Positions 37,381 through 45,327 of a stretch of DNA of 64,000 nucleotides are shown one piece after another (position 1 is the first letter of the stretch; each line of letters begins with the position of its first letter). The DNA lies in the NCBI GenBank assembly GCA_028280845.1, contig JANQKZ010000020.1, positions 1 to 64,000 on the forward strand, read 5' to 3'. Made by a program: the position numbers and the translations under genes. The notes beneath the pieces are model-generated. The model did not search any database, was not told the origin of the DNA, and saw only the letters and a list, made by a program, of their open reading frames with translations. This stretch comes from Opitutales bacterium. GTDB lineage: Bacteria > Verrucomicrobiota > Verrucomicrobiia > Opitutales > JABSRG01.

Positions 37381-38082
37381 ATGAGCGTACACATCGGAGC
37401 CCAACTTGGCGACATCGCAGAAACCGTACTCCTTCCGGGGGACCCCCTGCGAGCCAAAACCATTGCGGACACCTTCTTTGAGGATCCCGTCTGCTATAAC
37501 GAAGTGAGAGGCATGCTCGGCTTCACCGGAACCTACAAAGGGAAACGGGTATCCGTGCAGGGCACCGGAATGGGGATGCCATCCATATCCATCTATGTAA
37601 ACGAGCTCATCTCCCAATACGGCGCGAAACACCTCATGCGGGTCGGCACCTGTGGCGCTTTTCAGGAAGACCTTAAAATTGGAGATGTCATTCTAGGCCA
37701 GGCCGCCTCCACTGATTCCCATATCAATCGACTTCGCTTCAGCGGGATGGACTTCGCCCCGACTGCCGATTTCGGCTTACTCCACGCGGCCTATACCCAG
37801 GCTCAGGCATTGGGCTTTCCCGTAAGTGTAGGCAACATCCTTTCCTCCGACACCTTTTATGGGGACGACCCCGACGCCTGGCGACACTGGGCCAAATTCG
37901 GGATTTTAGCCGTGGAAATGGAAGCCGCCGCCCTCTACACCCTTGCTGCCAAATTCGATGTGAAGGCCCTCGCCATCTGTACCGTCAGCGACTCCCTCGC
38001 TACCGGGGAATCCGCCCCCGCCGAGGTACGCCAGAATAATTTCAAGCGTATGATGGAGCTGGCCCTCGAAATCACCCCATGA
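37381..38082 (+). CDS. deoD: Purine nucleoside phosphorylase, DeoD type
   Basis: The 233-residue enzyme matches hexameric DeoD. It has His in SVHIGAQ near the N-terminus, the phosphate loop [45 protein letters not shown], the VEMEAAALY purine/ribose site and the catalytic Asp in [11 protein letters not shown]. It cleaves purine (deoxy)nucleosides with phosphate in salvage. The start follows a pyrimidine-only tract with no Shine-Dalgarno sequence. A nucleoside hydrolase gene lies 6 kb downstream, but there is no operon linkage. Confidence 0.95.
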   Translation: MSVHIGAQLGDIAETVLLPGDPLRAKTIADTFFEDPVCYNEVRGMLGFTGTYKGKRVSVQGTGMGMPSISIYVNELISQYGAKHLMRVGTCGAFQEDLKIGDVILGQAASTDSHINRLRFSGMDFAPTADFGLLHAAYTQAQALGFPVSVGNILSSDTFYGDDPDAWRHWAKFGILAVEMEAAALYTLAAKFDVKALAICTVSDSLATGESAPAEVRQNNFKRMMELALEITP

Positions 38083-38160
38083 TCCGGCTTCCCCGTGTTG
38101 TTGGAATGGGAGTACCAATTCTAAACGAAGCACAAAGTACCATTTACGCAAAACGAACCC

Positions 38161-38610
38161 ATGTCTGAGCACAAAGCCCGGTTGACCTGGAAGAGGGGCG
38201 AGGCAGAGTTCTCCTACAAAACCTACTCGCGCAACCATGAATGGCGTTTTGAAAACGGCCATGCTTTGACGGCCTCCGCGGCCGCACAATTCCTCGGGGA
38301 TCCCGATCAGGTCGACCCCGAGGCCGCCTACGTCGCTTCCCTTTCCAGCTGTCACATGCTCACCTTCCTCGCCATCTGCGCACTCAAAGGAATCGTAGTC
38401 GAGCACTATACGGATGACGCCGTGGGCTACCTGGAAAAAAACCGGGATGGAAAACTGGTCATCACCCGGGTTGAACTCCACCCCGTCGTAATATTCCAGG
38501 ATCCGAGCGTCGTAGGCAGGAAACAACTCCAGGAGCTCCATCATAAATCCCACCACGACTGCTTCCTCGCCAACTCCGTCAAAACCGAAATCACCACCAT
38601 TCTCGACTAG
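38161..38610 (+). CDS. OsmC/Ohr-family peroxidase
   Basis: The 149-residue protein shows the OsmC fold. It has an N-terminal strand region with the substrate-facing DPDQVDPEAAYVASLSSCH segment (Cys near residue 64) and a second Cys in HHDCFLANS (near residue 125). Paired redox cysteines reduce organic hydroperoxides in this family. It is more like the general OsmC branch than Ohr. It lies 78 bases after deoD and about 140 bases before the usp gene, which suits a small stress group. Confidence 0.85.
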   Translation: MSEHKARLTWKRGEAEFSYKTYSRNHEWRFENGHALTASAAAQFLGDPDQVDPEAAYVASLSSCHMLTFLAICALKGIVVEHYTDDAVGYLEKNRDGKLVITRVELHPVVIFQDPSVVGRKQLQELHHKSHHDCFLANSVKTEITTILD

Positions 38611-38750
38611 ATCAGGAGGTCAAATTGCGGCATGAAGGCGCAAGAACCCCATCCTGCACTCTGCAGAAAACCAAGTTCTCGAAATCTCCTCCACATCTCA
38701 CAATTCACACCTCACGCTTCACACCCTCCCCATTTTCAATCCCCAGCTCC

Positions 38751-39620
38751 ATGTCCGATTACTCCAAAGCCATCATCGATCAGATTCTGTTGCCGACCGA
38801 TTTTTCTCCTGAGGGGGAAGTGGCCTTTATGCACGCTCTCAAAATCGCCCTGGCTGCTCAAACCCAGCTCACCCTGCTCCACATTGTTTCAGGACACAGC
38901 GCCAATTGGGATGAGTTTCCCTCCGTCCGCGAACCCCTCGTCCGATGGGGCCTCATCCCACCCGACGCCCCCCGTTCGGCCGTCGTCGATTTAGGCATTG
39001 AGGTGCGGAAAGTCGTCGCCGAATCCGACAATCCGGTAGATGGTGTCCTGGAATACATGGAAAGCCACCCGCCGGACCTCGTCGTGCTCAAAACCGCGGT
39101 AAACCAGGGCAAAATGCAGTGGTTCAAACATTCCGAGGCGAAGCCCCTCACCTTGAAGTCCCCCCAGATGACCCTGATTATTCCCTCCGGGGTCGAAGGC
39201 TTTGTCTCCCGGGATACCGGTGACATCCAACTGAATAACATTCTGATCCCCGTGGCCGAGAACCCCGATGCGATCTCCGCCGTTGAAGGTGCCCGCCGCA
39301 TGGTGATCCGGACCGGTGCTCCGGAAGGAACGATCCACCTCCTCCATGTGGGGGAAAACCAGGACCTGGCCCCCCGCCTCGAAATCGAGGACGTCCCCGG
39401 TTGGACCTGGAATCGCATGATGGCCCAAGGTCCCGTCGTCGAAACCATTGCCGATGTCGCCCGCGACATCCAGGCCGATGCCATCATCATGTCCACCAAC
39501 GGCCGCGACGGCTTCCTCGACGCCCTCCGCGGCAGCCATAGTGAACGCCTCCTTCACCATACCCCCTGCCCCGTCATCGCCATCCCCGAATCCGCCAACG
39601 TCAATTTCGACCTCAGGTAA
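38751..39620 (+). CDS. Tandem universal stress protein
   Basis: The 289-residue product has two Usp domains. The first begins ILLPTDFSPEGEVAFMHALK. The second begins ILIPVAENPDAISAVEGARR and ends STNGRDGFLDALRGSHSERL followed by PCPVIAIPE, close to the Usp nucleotide-binding motif. I chose ATG 38751; the frame stays open back to TTG 38625, but those residues are Pro/Ser/Thr-rich and not Usp-like. The sequence before the ATG is pyrimidine-rich, with no Shine-Dalgarno. Confidence 0.85.
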   Translation: MSDYSKAIIDQILLPTDFSPEGEVAFMHALKIALAAQTQLTLLHIVSGHSANWDEFPSVREPLVRWGLIPPDAPRSAVVDLGIEVRKVVAESDNPVDGVLEYMESHPPDLVVLKTAVNQGKMQWFKHSEAKPLTLKSPQMTLIIPSGVEGFVSRDTGDIQLNNILIPVAENPDAISAVEGARRMVIRTGAPEGTIHLLHVGENQDLAPRLEIEDVPGWTWNRMMAQGPVVETIADVARDIQADAIIMSTNGRDGFLDALRGSHSERLLHHTPCPVIAIPESANVNFDLR

Positions 39621-39644
39621 TCCTAGGCTACTCGGACTCGCCCT

Positions 39645-39708
39645 GGGAGGGACGCATGGTATGCGTCCGCTTAACCTAAAATGCCTCCCGGCAGGATCCC
39701 ATCCTGCC
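39645..39708. repeat. Pair of REP-like hairpins
   Basis: There are two perfect small hairpins: GGACGCAT-GGT-ATGCGTCC (39650-39668) and GGCAGGAT-CCC-ATCCTGCC (39690-39708). An outer pairing GGGAGG/CCTCCC (39645-39650 with 39684-39689) also encloses the first one. They lie after the usp stop codon, as REP elements typically do, and there is no T-run. Confidence 0.6.
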
Positions 39709-39772
39709 CTCCCCTTTCCATTCGACTTCGCTAATTCTTATTCAGTCACCCCTCCACAAGTTCGGCGACTTA

Positions 39773-40015
39773 ATGACCCTAGGGAAGCTGGCCCGGCAGA
39801 TCGTCCCCGGTCTGGCTTACCAGCGCGGCTGGAATAATGTGCTACGCAGGCATACCCGCAACCTGGCACCCAAGCAGCAGACCCTGGCCCAGCCCCTCTC
39901 CTCCCGGCAGAAGGAAATCGCCTGTATGTGGCGCTTCGCCAAAAACAACGGCATCACCGAAGGCTTCCGCAAGCTTAACCACTACCGCCTCCGCGTCATC
40001 GCCTTGTGCGGGTAA
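39773..40015 (+). pseudogene. Remnant of an ISL3-type transposase C-terminus
   Basis: The 80-codon frame ends in MWRFAKNNGITEGFRKLNHY followed by RLRVIALCG. This resembles the end of ISL3-family transposases, where the same blocks read roughly 'WRF..NNGITEGFH...YGFRNF.NYRLRV..MC'. Here about 15 residues between TEGF and NYRLRV are missing, the catalytic core is absent, and no inverted repeats are recognisable. It is therefore a decayed insertion-sequence fragment, and the ATG at 39773 may not be used. It lies between REP-like hairpins and a tRNA gene. Confidence 0.6.
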
Positions 40016-40095
40016 ACCAACATCAACCCTCTACTTACAACCCTATCCCCAAGCTTTGGTGTAGACCCTTCTCATTCCCCCTTGCGATTGGCGTG

Positions 40096-40132
40096 CCATC
40101 CGTAGCTCGCTCAATGGGCGAGCGAAGGATGG
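40096..40132. repeat. REP-like palindrome overlapping the tRNA-Ala 3' end
   Basis: The outer arms CCATCC (40096-40101) and GGATGG (40127-40132) and the inner arms GCTCGCTC/GGGCGAGC form a long imperfect stem around an AAT loop. The right arm includes the last bases of the tRNA gene (its CCA end). On the minus strand it lies directly downstream of the tRNA and could help 3'-end formation. Confidence 0.6.
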
Positions 40133-40205
40133 TGGAGCCGATCAGGATCGAACTGACGACCTCTTGCATGCCATGCAAGCGCTCTTCCAACTGAGCTACG
40201 GCCCC
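40130..40205 (-). tRNA. tRNA-Ala (anticodon GGC)
   Basis: The reverse complement folds into a 76-nt cloverleaf. The acceptor stem GGGGCCG pairs with CGGCTCC, with discriminator A and an encoded CCA. The D arm is GCTCAGTTGGAAGAGC, the anticodon stem CTTGC/GCAAG closes the loop ATGGCAT (anticodon GGC), and the T arm contains GTTCGATC. It reads GCC/GCU alanine codons. Confidence 0.97.
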
Positions 40206-40221
40206 GAATGAGAAAAGAGAT

Positions 40222-40250
40222 CAAAACATCAGCTTTCCGCTTTGGGTCAA
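40222..40250 (-). promoter_or_regulatory. Possible tRNA-Ala promoter
   Basis: On the minus strand TTGACC (40245-40250) lies 17 bases upstream of GTTTTG (40222-40227), about 16 bases before the tRNA 5' end. The -35 is good and the -10 is poor. Confidence 0.35.
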
Positions 40251-40296
40251 CCCTTTTTTATTGCTCGTGAATAGTTCGACTTTTGAATGAACTCCC

Positions 40297-41595
40297 ATGG
40301 ACGCAGCCCCCACTCCGCTCTCAAGACGCAGTTTTATACAGGCCACTGGAAAAGGCGCCGCTGCCATGGCCGTAGCCCCCTCCATCCTTAAAGGGGCAAG
40401 TCCTACTCAGGATCCGGTGCGTATCGCACATATTGGAATAGGAACGCGGGGAGGAACGCTGATGCGTTACACGGGCTCCATCGATATGTGCAAAGTGGTG
40501 GCAGTTTGCGATGTCTACCAACCCCATGTGGAAAAAGCCGCAAAGTTATCCAATAATCCGGAAGTGGCCCGCTACACGGATTACAGAGAGTTGCTCAATG
40601 ATCCCACGATCGAGGCCGTCATTATAGCCACTCCCGATCATTGGCATGAGCAGATGCTCCTCGATGCCATCGCAGTGGGCAAAGACGTCTACTGTGAAAA
40701 GGGGTGGACTACCTCCGTAGCTGCCGCCAGGCGCATGCGCGATGCAGTCAAAAAGCATAATACAGTCATGCAGCTGGGGCACCAGGGCCGGCAGCTGCCC
40801 TCCGCGGACATCGCTAAACAGATGATTGAGAATGGGGATCTCGGGAATGTCACCCTGGTCAATACCGGCCGTTACTTTAACGCACCGGTCGATCGACCGC
40901 CCTGGCGATGGTATGGATGGTATAGCAATTACGACCGCCCAGACCCCAAGCAGGTAATCAAGGATCTGGATTGGGAGCTGTGGCTCGGGGATGCCCCCGG
41001 TATCGAGTTCAATGAACGGCATTTCTGGCACTGGCGGTGTTATTGGCCCTATGGCACCGGCCAGGCAGGAGACCTCCTCTCCCACGAGCTGGATTTTGTC
41101 CAGTCTGTCCTCGGCTATGGGATCCCCGACACTTGTTTCACCTCGGGCCACAATGCCTTCTGGCATGACGATCGAGAAGTCCCGGATACCTGGATCGCAT
41201 CCAACACCTTCGAGGCCCAGAACTGCACCGTCACTTTTCAGGGCTGCATGAATTCCAACCGTCAACAGACCCCCGAATTTATTGGGAATAAAGGCCGTAT
41301 GATTTTCAACAAAATCGGCCAGGACGCCTCTATGTTCGAAGTCTACGCGGATGAGCCCATGTATAAACCCGCGCGCTATCCCCAATCCAAGCCGACTTTC
41401 TTTTTCGCTCCTGGAAGGGAGCATAAAAAGCCGACCCACATGGAAAACTTCCTCACCTGTGTCCGGACTCGGGAGCGCCCGACTTGTAACGAGGATGAAG
41501 CGTTCATTGAGGCCGTCACCCTCCTCATGTCGGTGGAGAGTTATATGCAAAAACGACTGGTGCGTTGGGATAAAGCAAAGGAAGAAATTGTTTAA
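40297..41595 (+). CDS. Tat-exported Gfo/Idh/MocA oxidoreductase
   Basis: The 432-residue protein starts with a twin-arginine signal (SRRSFIQATGKGAAAMAVAP). A Rossmann domain follows: VRIAHIGIGTRGG, then VCDVYQPH, and IIATPDHWH near residues 108-116. The usual catalytic EKP is here CEKGW. The C-terminal alpha/beta domain has the LWLGD and GDLLSHELDF segments typical of PVC family members. Such proteins oxidise or epimerise sugars with NAD(P), and the exported ones may carry a pre-bound cofactor. An ATP-binding subunit gene follows. The substrate cannot be read from the sequence. Confidence 0.88.
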   Translation: MDAAPTPLSRRSFIQATGKGAAAMAVAPSILKGASPTQDPVRIAHIGIGTRGGTLMRYTGSIDMCKVVAVCDVYQPHVEKAAKLSNNPEVARYTDYRELLNDPTIEAVIIATPDHWHEQMLLDAIAVGKDVYCEKGWTTSVAAARRMRDAVKKHNTVMQLGHQGRQLPSADIAKQMIENGDLGNVTLVNTGRYFNAPVDRPPWRWYGWYSNYDRPDPKQVIKDLDWELWLGDAPGIEFNERHFWHWRCYWPYGTGQAGDLLSHELDFVQSVLGYGIPDTCFTSGHNAFWHDDREVPDTWIASNTFEAQNCTVTFQGCMNSNRQQTPEFIGNKGRMIFNKIGQDASMFEVYADEPMYKPARYPQSKPTFFFAPGREHKKPTHMENFLTCVRTRERPTCNEDEAFIEAVTLLMSVESYMQKRLVRWDKAKEEIV

Positions 41596-41695
41596 CTCGG
41601 CCAGAGGCCAAACACAACCTGCACCGATCCCGGAAATCGGGTTCTAAAGCCGGAAGCTCCAAGTCTGAACCCATTCATGACCTCACCCCCAGCAC

Positions 41696-42817
41696 ATGGC
41701 GATTGTTGAATTCAAGGCCGTAAATAAAGTCTATCCCGCCGCCAAGGGGCATGAGCCTTTCCAAGCGGTAAAATCGATAGATCTGGCTGTCCGGGACAAG
41801 GAATTCATGGTTCTGGTCGGACCCTCCGGCTGTGGAAAATCTACCAGCCTTCGCATGTTGGCCGGCCTGGAATCCATCACGAGTGGTGAAATCCGGATCG
41901 ATGGCCTTCCCGTAAACAACCTCCCCCCCAAATCGCGGGATGTGGCCATGGTGTTTCAAAACTATGCCCTTTATCCCCACATGACGGTGTATGAAAACCT
42001 GTCCTTTGGGTTGAGGATGCAAAAAACCCCAAAAGCGACCATTGATGACAAGGTCAAAGAAGCGGCAGATATCCTCGGCCTCACCGAGCTCCTCTCTCGT
42101 AAACCGAAAGCGCTCTCCGGCGGCCAGCGCCAACGGGTTGCCCTGGGCCGGGCCATCGTCCGGCATCCAAAGGTCTTCCTCTTTGATGAGCCCCTCTCCA
42201 ATCTTGACGCCAAAATGCGCGTCCAGATGCGCACCGAGATCATCAAGTTGCACCAGCGCCTCGAAGCAACCATGATCTATGTCACCCATGACCAAGTGGA
42301 GGCCATGACCATGGGAGACCGGATCTGCGTCATGAACGAGGGAGAAATCATGCAGGTCGACACCCCCATGGGCCTCTACCGAAACCCCGCCAATCGCTTC
42401 GTCGCCTCCTTCATCGGCAGTCCGCCCATGAACCTGTTCAGCGTCTCCATCACTTCGCAGAAGAAGTCTTCGGTATTTTCTCTAGGCAAGTCCACGTTCT
42501 CTCTCCCTGCCCCTCTACATTCGAAAATAGCTTCCTTGGACATGAAACAGGTAATCCTTGGTATACGGCCAGAAGACTGGGTGGTCCTTCCCCAGGGAGA
42601 TAATGGATTTAAAGTCACGGTAGACGGCATCGAACCTTTGGGCCCTGAAACCTTGATCACATTTGCCCATGAAGGTTCTACTATGGTAGTGAAGGTGTCT
42701 CCGGAGTTAGACCTTCGCCCTGGGGACACCATCCATCTAGACCTGAAACCGGAGAAATTGCACTGCTTTGATCCCACCCCGACTGGCGCCACGTTAAGTC
42801 CCTTGCCACCCGCCTAG
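41696..42817 (+). CDS. MalK/UgpC/MsmK-type sugar ABC transporter ATPase
   Basis: The 373-residue protein has Walker A GPSGCGKST (residues about 44-52), signature LSGGQRQRVALGRAIV (about 141-156), Walker B VFLFDEPLSNLD (about 161-172), the H-loop VTHDQVEAM and a C-terminal TOBE/OB region (about 285-365). This identifies the CUT1-type cytoplasmic ATPase of carbohydrate importers. No permease or binding-protein gene is adjacent, so it probably serves several importers elsewhere, as MsmX does. It lies between two oxidoreductase genes on the same strand, about 100 bases after the first. It has no membrane or peptidase domain and is not a type I exporter ATPase. Confidence 0.92.
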   Translation: MAIVEFKAVNKVYPAAKGHEPFQAVKSIDLAVRDKEFMVLVGPSGCGKSTSLRMLAGLESITSGEIRIDGLPVNNLPPKSRDVAMVFQNYALYPHMTVYENLSFGLRMQKTPKATIDDKVKEAADILGLTELLSRKPKALSGGQRQRVALGRAIVRHPKVFLFDEPLSNLDAKMRVQMRTEIIKLHQRLEATMIYVTHDQVEAMTMGDRICVMNEGEIMQVDTPMGLYRNPANRFVASFIGSPPMNLFSVSITSQKKSSVFSLGKSTFSLPAPLHSKIASLDMKQVILGIRPEDWVVLPQGDNGFKVTVDGIEPLGPETLITFAHEGSTMVVKVSPELDLRPGDTIHLDLKPEKLHCFDPTPTGATLSPLPPA

Positions 42818-42852
42818 AGTTTTATATAGAGTTCCGCTCACATCAATACCAC

Positions 42853-44184
42853 ATGAATCCCCTATCCCGCCGTTCCTTCATTCGAAACTCCAGCCTGGCC
42901 ACGGCCTCCCTCGGTCTGGTCCCCCAATTCCTCAACGCCAGCGAAGTCGCTCCCAGCGAATCAGTCACCGTGGCCCTCATCGGGGCCAACGGTATGGGCT
43001 CCTCCGATCTCGAGACCATGCTGGAAGTCCCCGGCGTGAAATGCGCCGCAATCTGCGATGTCGACCAACGGGTGCTCGAGACCAAGGCCCGCCTCGCGGA
43101 AATGAACACCGGCGTTCGTCCGGATATTTATACTGACTTCAGAAAAGTCCTGGATCGCAAAGATATCGATGCCGTCATCATTGGCACCCCGGACCACTGG
43201 CATTGCCTCATGATGGCGATGGCCTGCGAGGCGGGGAAGGATGTCTATTGCGAAAAGCCCGTGGCCAATTCGATCGAAGAGGCGGAACTCATGGTCAAAA
43301 TCGCCGAGCGCACCGGTCGTGTGGTCCAGGTCGGCCAATGGCAACGGAGTGACCAACATTGGTTTGATGCCGTCCAATATGTGCAAAACGGTGCCTTGGG
43401 ACGGATCCGGGTAGTCCATGCCTTCGCCTATATCGGATGGATCAACGCCCTGACCCCCGTTGCCGACTCCGCTCCACCCGATCATGTGGATTATGACATG
43501 TGGCTGGGCCCCGCGCCCAAGCGGCCCTTCAACAAGTATCGGTTCCACAGCGATTTCCGATGGTTCTGGGACTACGCCGGGGGTCTTATGACCGATTGGG
43601 GGGTTCACCTGTTGGACTTCGCACTTTTCGGCATGGACCAGTACGTTCCCAAATCCGTCGTCGCAGCGGGAGGTAAAATGGCGTATCCGGACGACATGGC
43701 CGAGACTCCGGACACCCTGTCCACCGTTTATGAGTTCGATGGGTGGAACCTGGTCTGGGAACAGATGGCGGGCATTTATGATGGTCCGCTTGGAAACTAC
43801 CACGGGGTCCACTTCACCGGCGAAAACGGTCGACTTCACGTCAACCGGGACGGCTGGCAGGTTTATCCCGGCCACGACGGTCTCCCCTGGCAGGGCGAGC
43901 CTGTACCCAAAATGGAAGCCGTTCCCTGGCAAGCCAACAGCGGAAACGGTCTCCTCAATCACGTCACCAATTTTGTCGATTGTATCAAAACCCGCGAAAA
44001 ACCGACCGCGGACATCGAGATTGGAGCGCATATTGCCAAGGTCGCTCACCTCGGCAATATCGCCTATCGCACCGGTCGTAAAATTTACTGGGATCCGGAA
44101 AAGATGGAACTCACCGGAGATCCGGAAGCTACCGCCCTGACCAGGGCGAACTATCGGTCTCCCTGGTCCCTCCCCCAAGCCTGA
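42853..44184 (+). CDS. Tat-exported Gfo/Idh/MocA oxidoreductase
   Basis: The 443-residue protein begins with a Tat signal (SRRSFIRNSSLATASLGLVP). It then has the Rossmann fold VTVALIGANGMGSSD, ICDVDQR, IIGTPDHWH and the canonical catalytic CEKPVANSIEEAE (about residues 134-146). The C-terminal domain carries MWLGPAP and GGLMTDWGVHLLDF, typical of large PVC families in this group. The intact EKP distinguishes it from the 40297 and 55085 paralogues. The substrate is probably a sugar, inositol or glycoside in the periplasm. It starts 35 bases after the MalK-type gene and may be in one operon with it. Confidence 0.9.
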   Translation: MNPLSRRSFIRNSSLATASLGLVPQFLNASEVAPSESVTVALIGANGMGSSDLETMLEVPGVKCAAICDVDQRVLETKARLAEMNTGVRPDIYTDFRKVLDRKDIDAVIIGTPDHWHCLMMAMACEAGKDVYCEKPVANSIEEAELMVKIAERTGRVVQVGQWQRSDQHWFDAVQYVQNGALGRIRVVHAFAYIGWINALTPVADSAPPDHVDYDMWLGPAPKRPFNKYRFHSDFRWFWDYAGGLMTDWGVHLLDFALFGMDQYVPKSVVAAGGKMAYPDDMAETPDTLSTVYEFDGWNLVWEQMAGIYDGPLGNYHGVHFTGENGRLHVNRDGWQVYPGHDGLPWQGEPVPKMEAVPWQANSGNGLLNHVTNFVDCIKTREKPTADIEIGAHIAKVAHLGNIAYRTGRKIYWDPEKMELTGDPEATALTRANYRSPWSLPQA

Positions 44185-44238
44185 CCCCGGCGAGAAAACC
44201 CGATAAATTTCTCATATTCCATCCAAACCTATCCCTGT

Positions 44239-44257
44239 CCGATCTCTAGCAGATCGG
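44239..44257. other. Small hairpin upstream of the nucleoside hydrolase
   Basis: CCGATCT and AGATCGG are perfect 7-bp arms around CTAGC, 14 bases before the GTG start. No T-run follows, so termination is unlikely. It may be a translational or protein-binding element, or chance. Confidence 0.3.
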
Positions 44258-44271
44258 GTATAGTTCTACCC

Positions 44272-45249
44272 GTGAACCCCACAAACCCTCTCAGACTTCT
44301 TGTCGCCTTAACTGCATGCTTTATCCTGGCCTGCCCTTCTTATGGATCGCCTTCTCCCATCCCGGTAGTATTGGACACCGATATAGGAAGTGATGTGGAC
44401 GATACATGGGCCTTGGCCTATCTCCTCCGCTGCCCTGAGCTCGAGGTAAAGATGGTACTCTGCGGGACAGCCAATACCGAATACCGGGGACGGCTCGCCG
44501 CCAAATTCCTCGAGGTTTCCGGACGAACGGATGTCCCCGTCGGATTGGGCCCCACCGGGGGTTCCTCGAATGAATTCCAACTCCCCTGGGTCGGCGATTA
44601 CCAGCTTTCCGACTATCCCGGGACCATCTATCGAGATGGTGTAGACGCCTTCATCCGGCTGGTCCACGAATCCCCGGTCCCCCTCACCTTACTCGCAGTA
44701 GGCCCCCTACCCAATATCAAAGAAGCCCTCAAACGCGATCCTTCCATTGCCCCCAAGGTACACTTCATTGGAATGCATGGCAGCATCGACCGGGGATACG
44801 GGCCTGAACCCGTTGCCGAAACCAATGTGCGGGTCGATGTTGATGCTTTCCGGAAAGTCCATGCCGCAGATTGGCTTTCTTTTCGCATCACCCCCCTCGA
44901 TACCTGCGGACTCGTGGTTTTAGGAGGGGAAAATTACCAGAAAGTGTTTCATTCAACAGATCCCATGCTCGTCGCCTTGATCGAAAACTACAAAATCTGG
45001 TCTGAATTGGTCACCTGGATGGAAGTCGATTTTTTCGAAGAACAATCGTCCACCCTCTTCGACTTGGTCCCCATCTACATGGCCATCGATGACTCGCTCC
45101 TGGAATATGACCAAATCCCCATCTCAGTTAATGATGCAGGATTCACCCTCCGCGACCCCGAAAACGGAACGTTGACGAGGACCGCCATGCGGTGGAAAGA
45201 TTTAAATGCCTTTTATGATCACATCACGGAACGACTTCTGGGTAAATAG
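44272..45249 (+). CDS. Exported inosine-uridine-type nucleoside hydrolase
   Basis: The 325-residue product starts at a GTG. Its hydrophobic signal sequence (about residues 8-25) contains a possible lipobox (ILAC) but could also be cut by signal peptidase I at SYGS. The mature protein opens with VVLDTDIGSDVDDTWALAYL, the Ca-binding DxDxxxDD motif of IU-nucleoside hydrolases. VGPLPNIKEAL and the His/Asp-containing MHGSIDRG region follow. Members cleave ribonucleosides or related N-ribosides to sugar and base. The exported location suits scavenging next to exported oxidoreductases. Confidence 0.88.
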   Translation: MNPTNPLRLLVALTACFILACPSYGSPSPIPVVLDTDIGSDVDDTWALAYLLRCPELEVKMVLCGTANTEYRGRLAAKFLEVSGRTDVPVGLGPTGGSSNEFQLPWVGDYQLSDYPGTIYRDGVDAFIRLVHESPVPLTLLAVGPLPNIKEALKRDPSIAPKVHFIGMHGSIDRGYGPEPVAETNVRVDVDAFRKVHAADWLSFRITPLDTCGLVVLGGENYQKVFHSTDPMLVALIENYKIWSELVTWMEVDFFEEQSSTLFDLVPIYMAIDDSLLEYDQIPISVNDAGFTLRDPENGTLTRTAMRWKDLNAFYDHITERLLGK

Positions 45250-45327
45250 GTTCTAACCGTTCTGAACGCTGGACGATCAGTCGAACAAGCTTTTCTGTTT
45301 TAGTAAAACCACTCATCCATTCTAACC

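Noticed and set aside
38625-38750. Upstream extension of the usp reading frame to TTG 38625
   Set aside because: The 42 extra residues are Pro/Ser/Thr-rich and not conserved in Usp proteins. ATG 38751 precedes the domain directly.
40130-40205. tRNA-Ala as an integration site of a genomic island
   Set aside because: No integrase and no direct repeat of the tRNA 3' end were seen. Only an IS remnant and hairpins are nearby.
41696-42817. The ABC ATPase as the missing energy source of the TolC/HlyD operon
   Set aside because: It has the TOBE domain of sugar importers and no membrane or peptidase domain, and it lies 6 kb from the operon.
42961-44178. 405-codon minus-strand frame opposite the oxidoreductase gene
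   Set aside because: The plus strand encodes a complete Tat-signal Gfo/Idh/MocA protein. The antisense frame has no recognisable motif. The same applies to the 334-codon antisense frame at 40546-41550.
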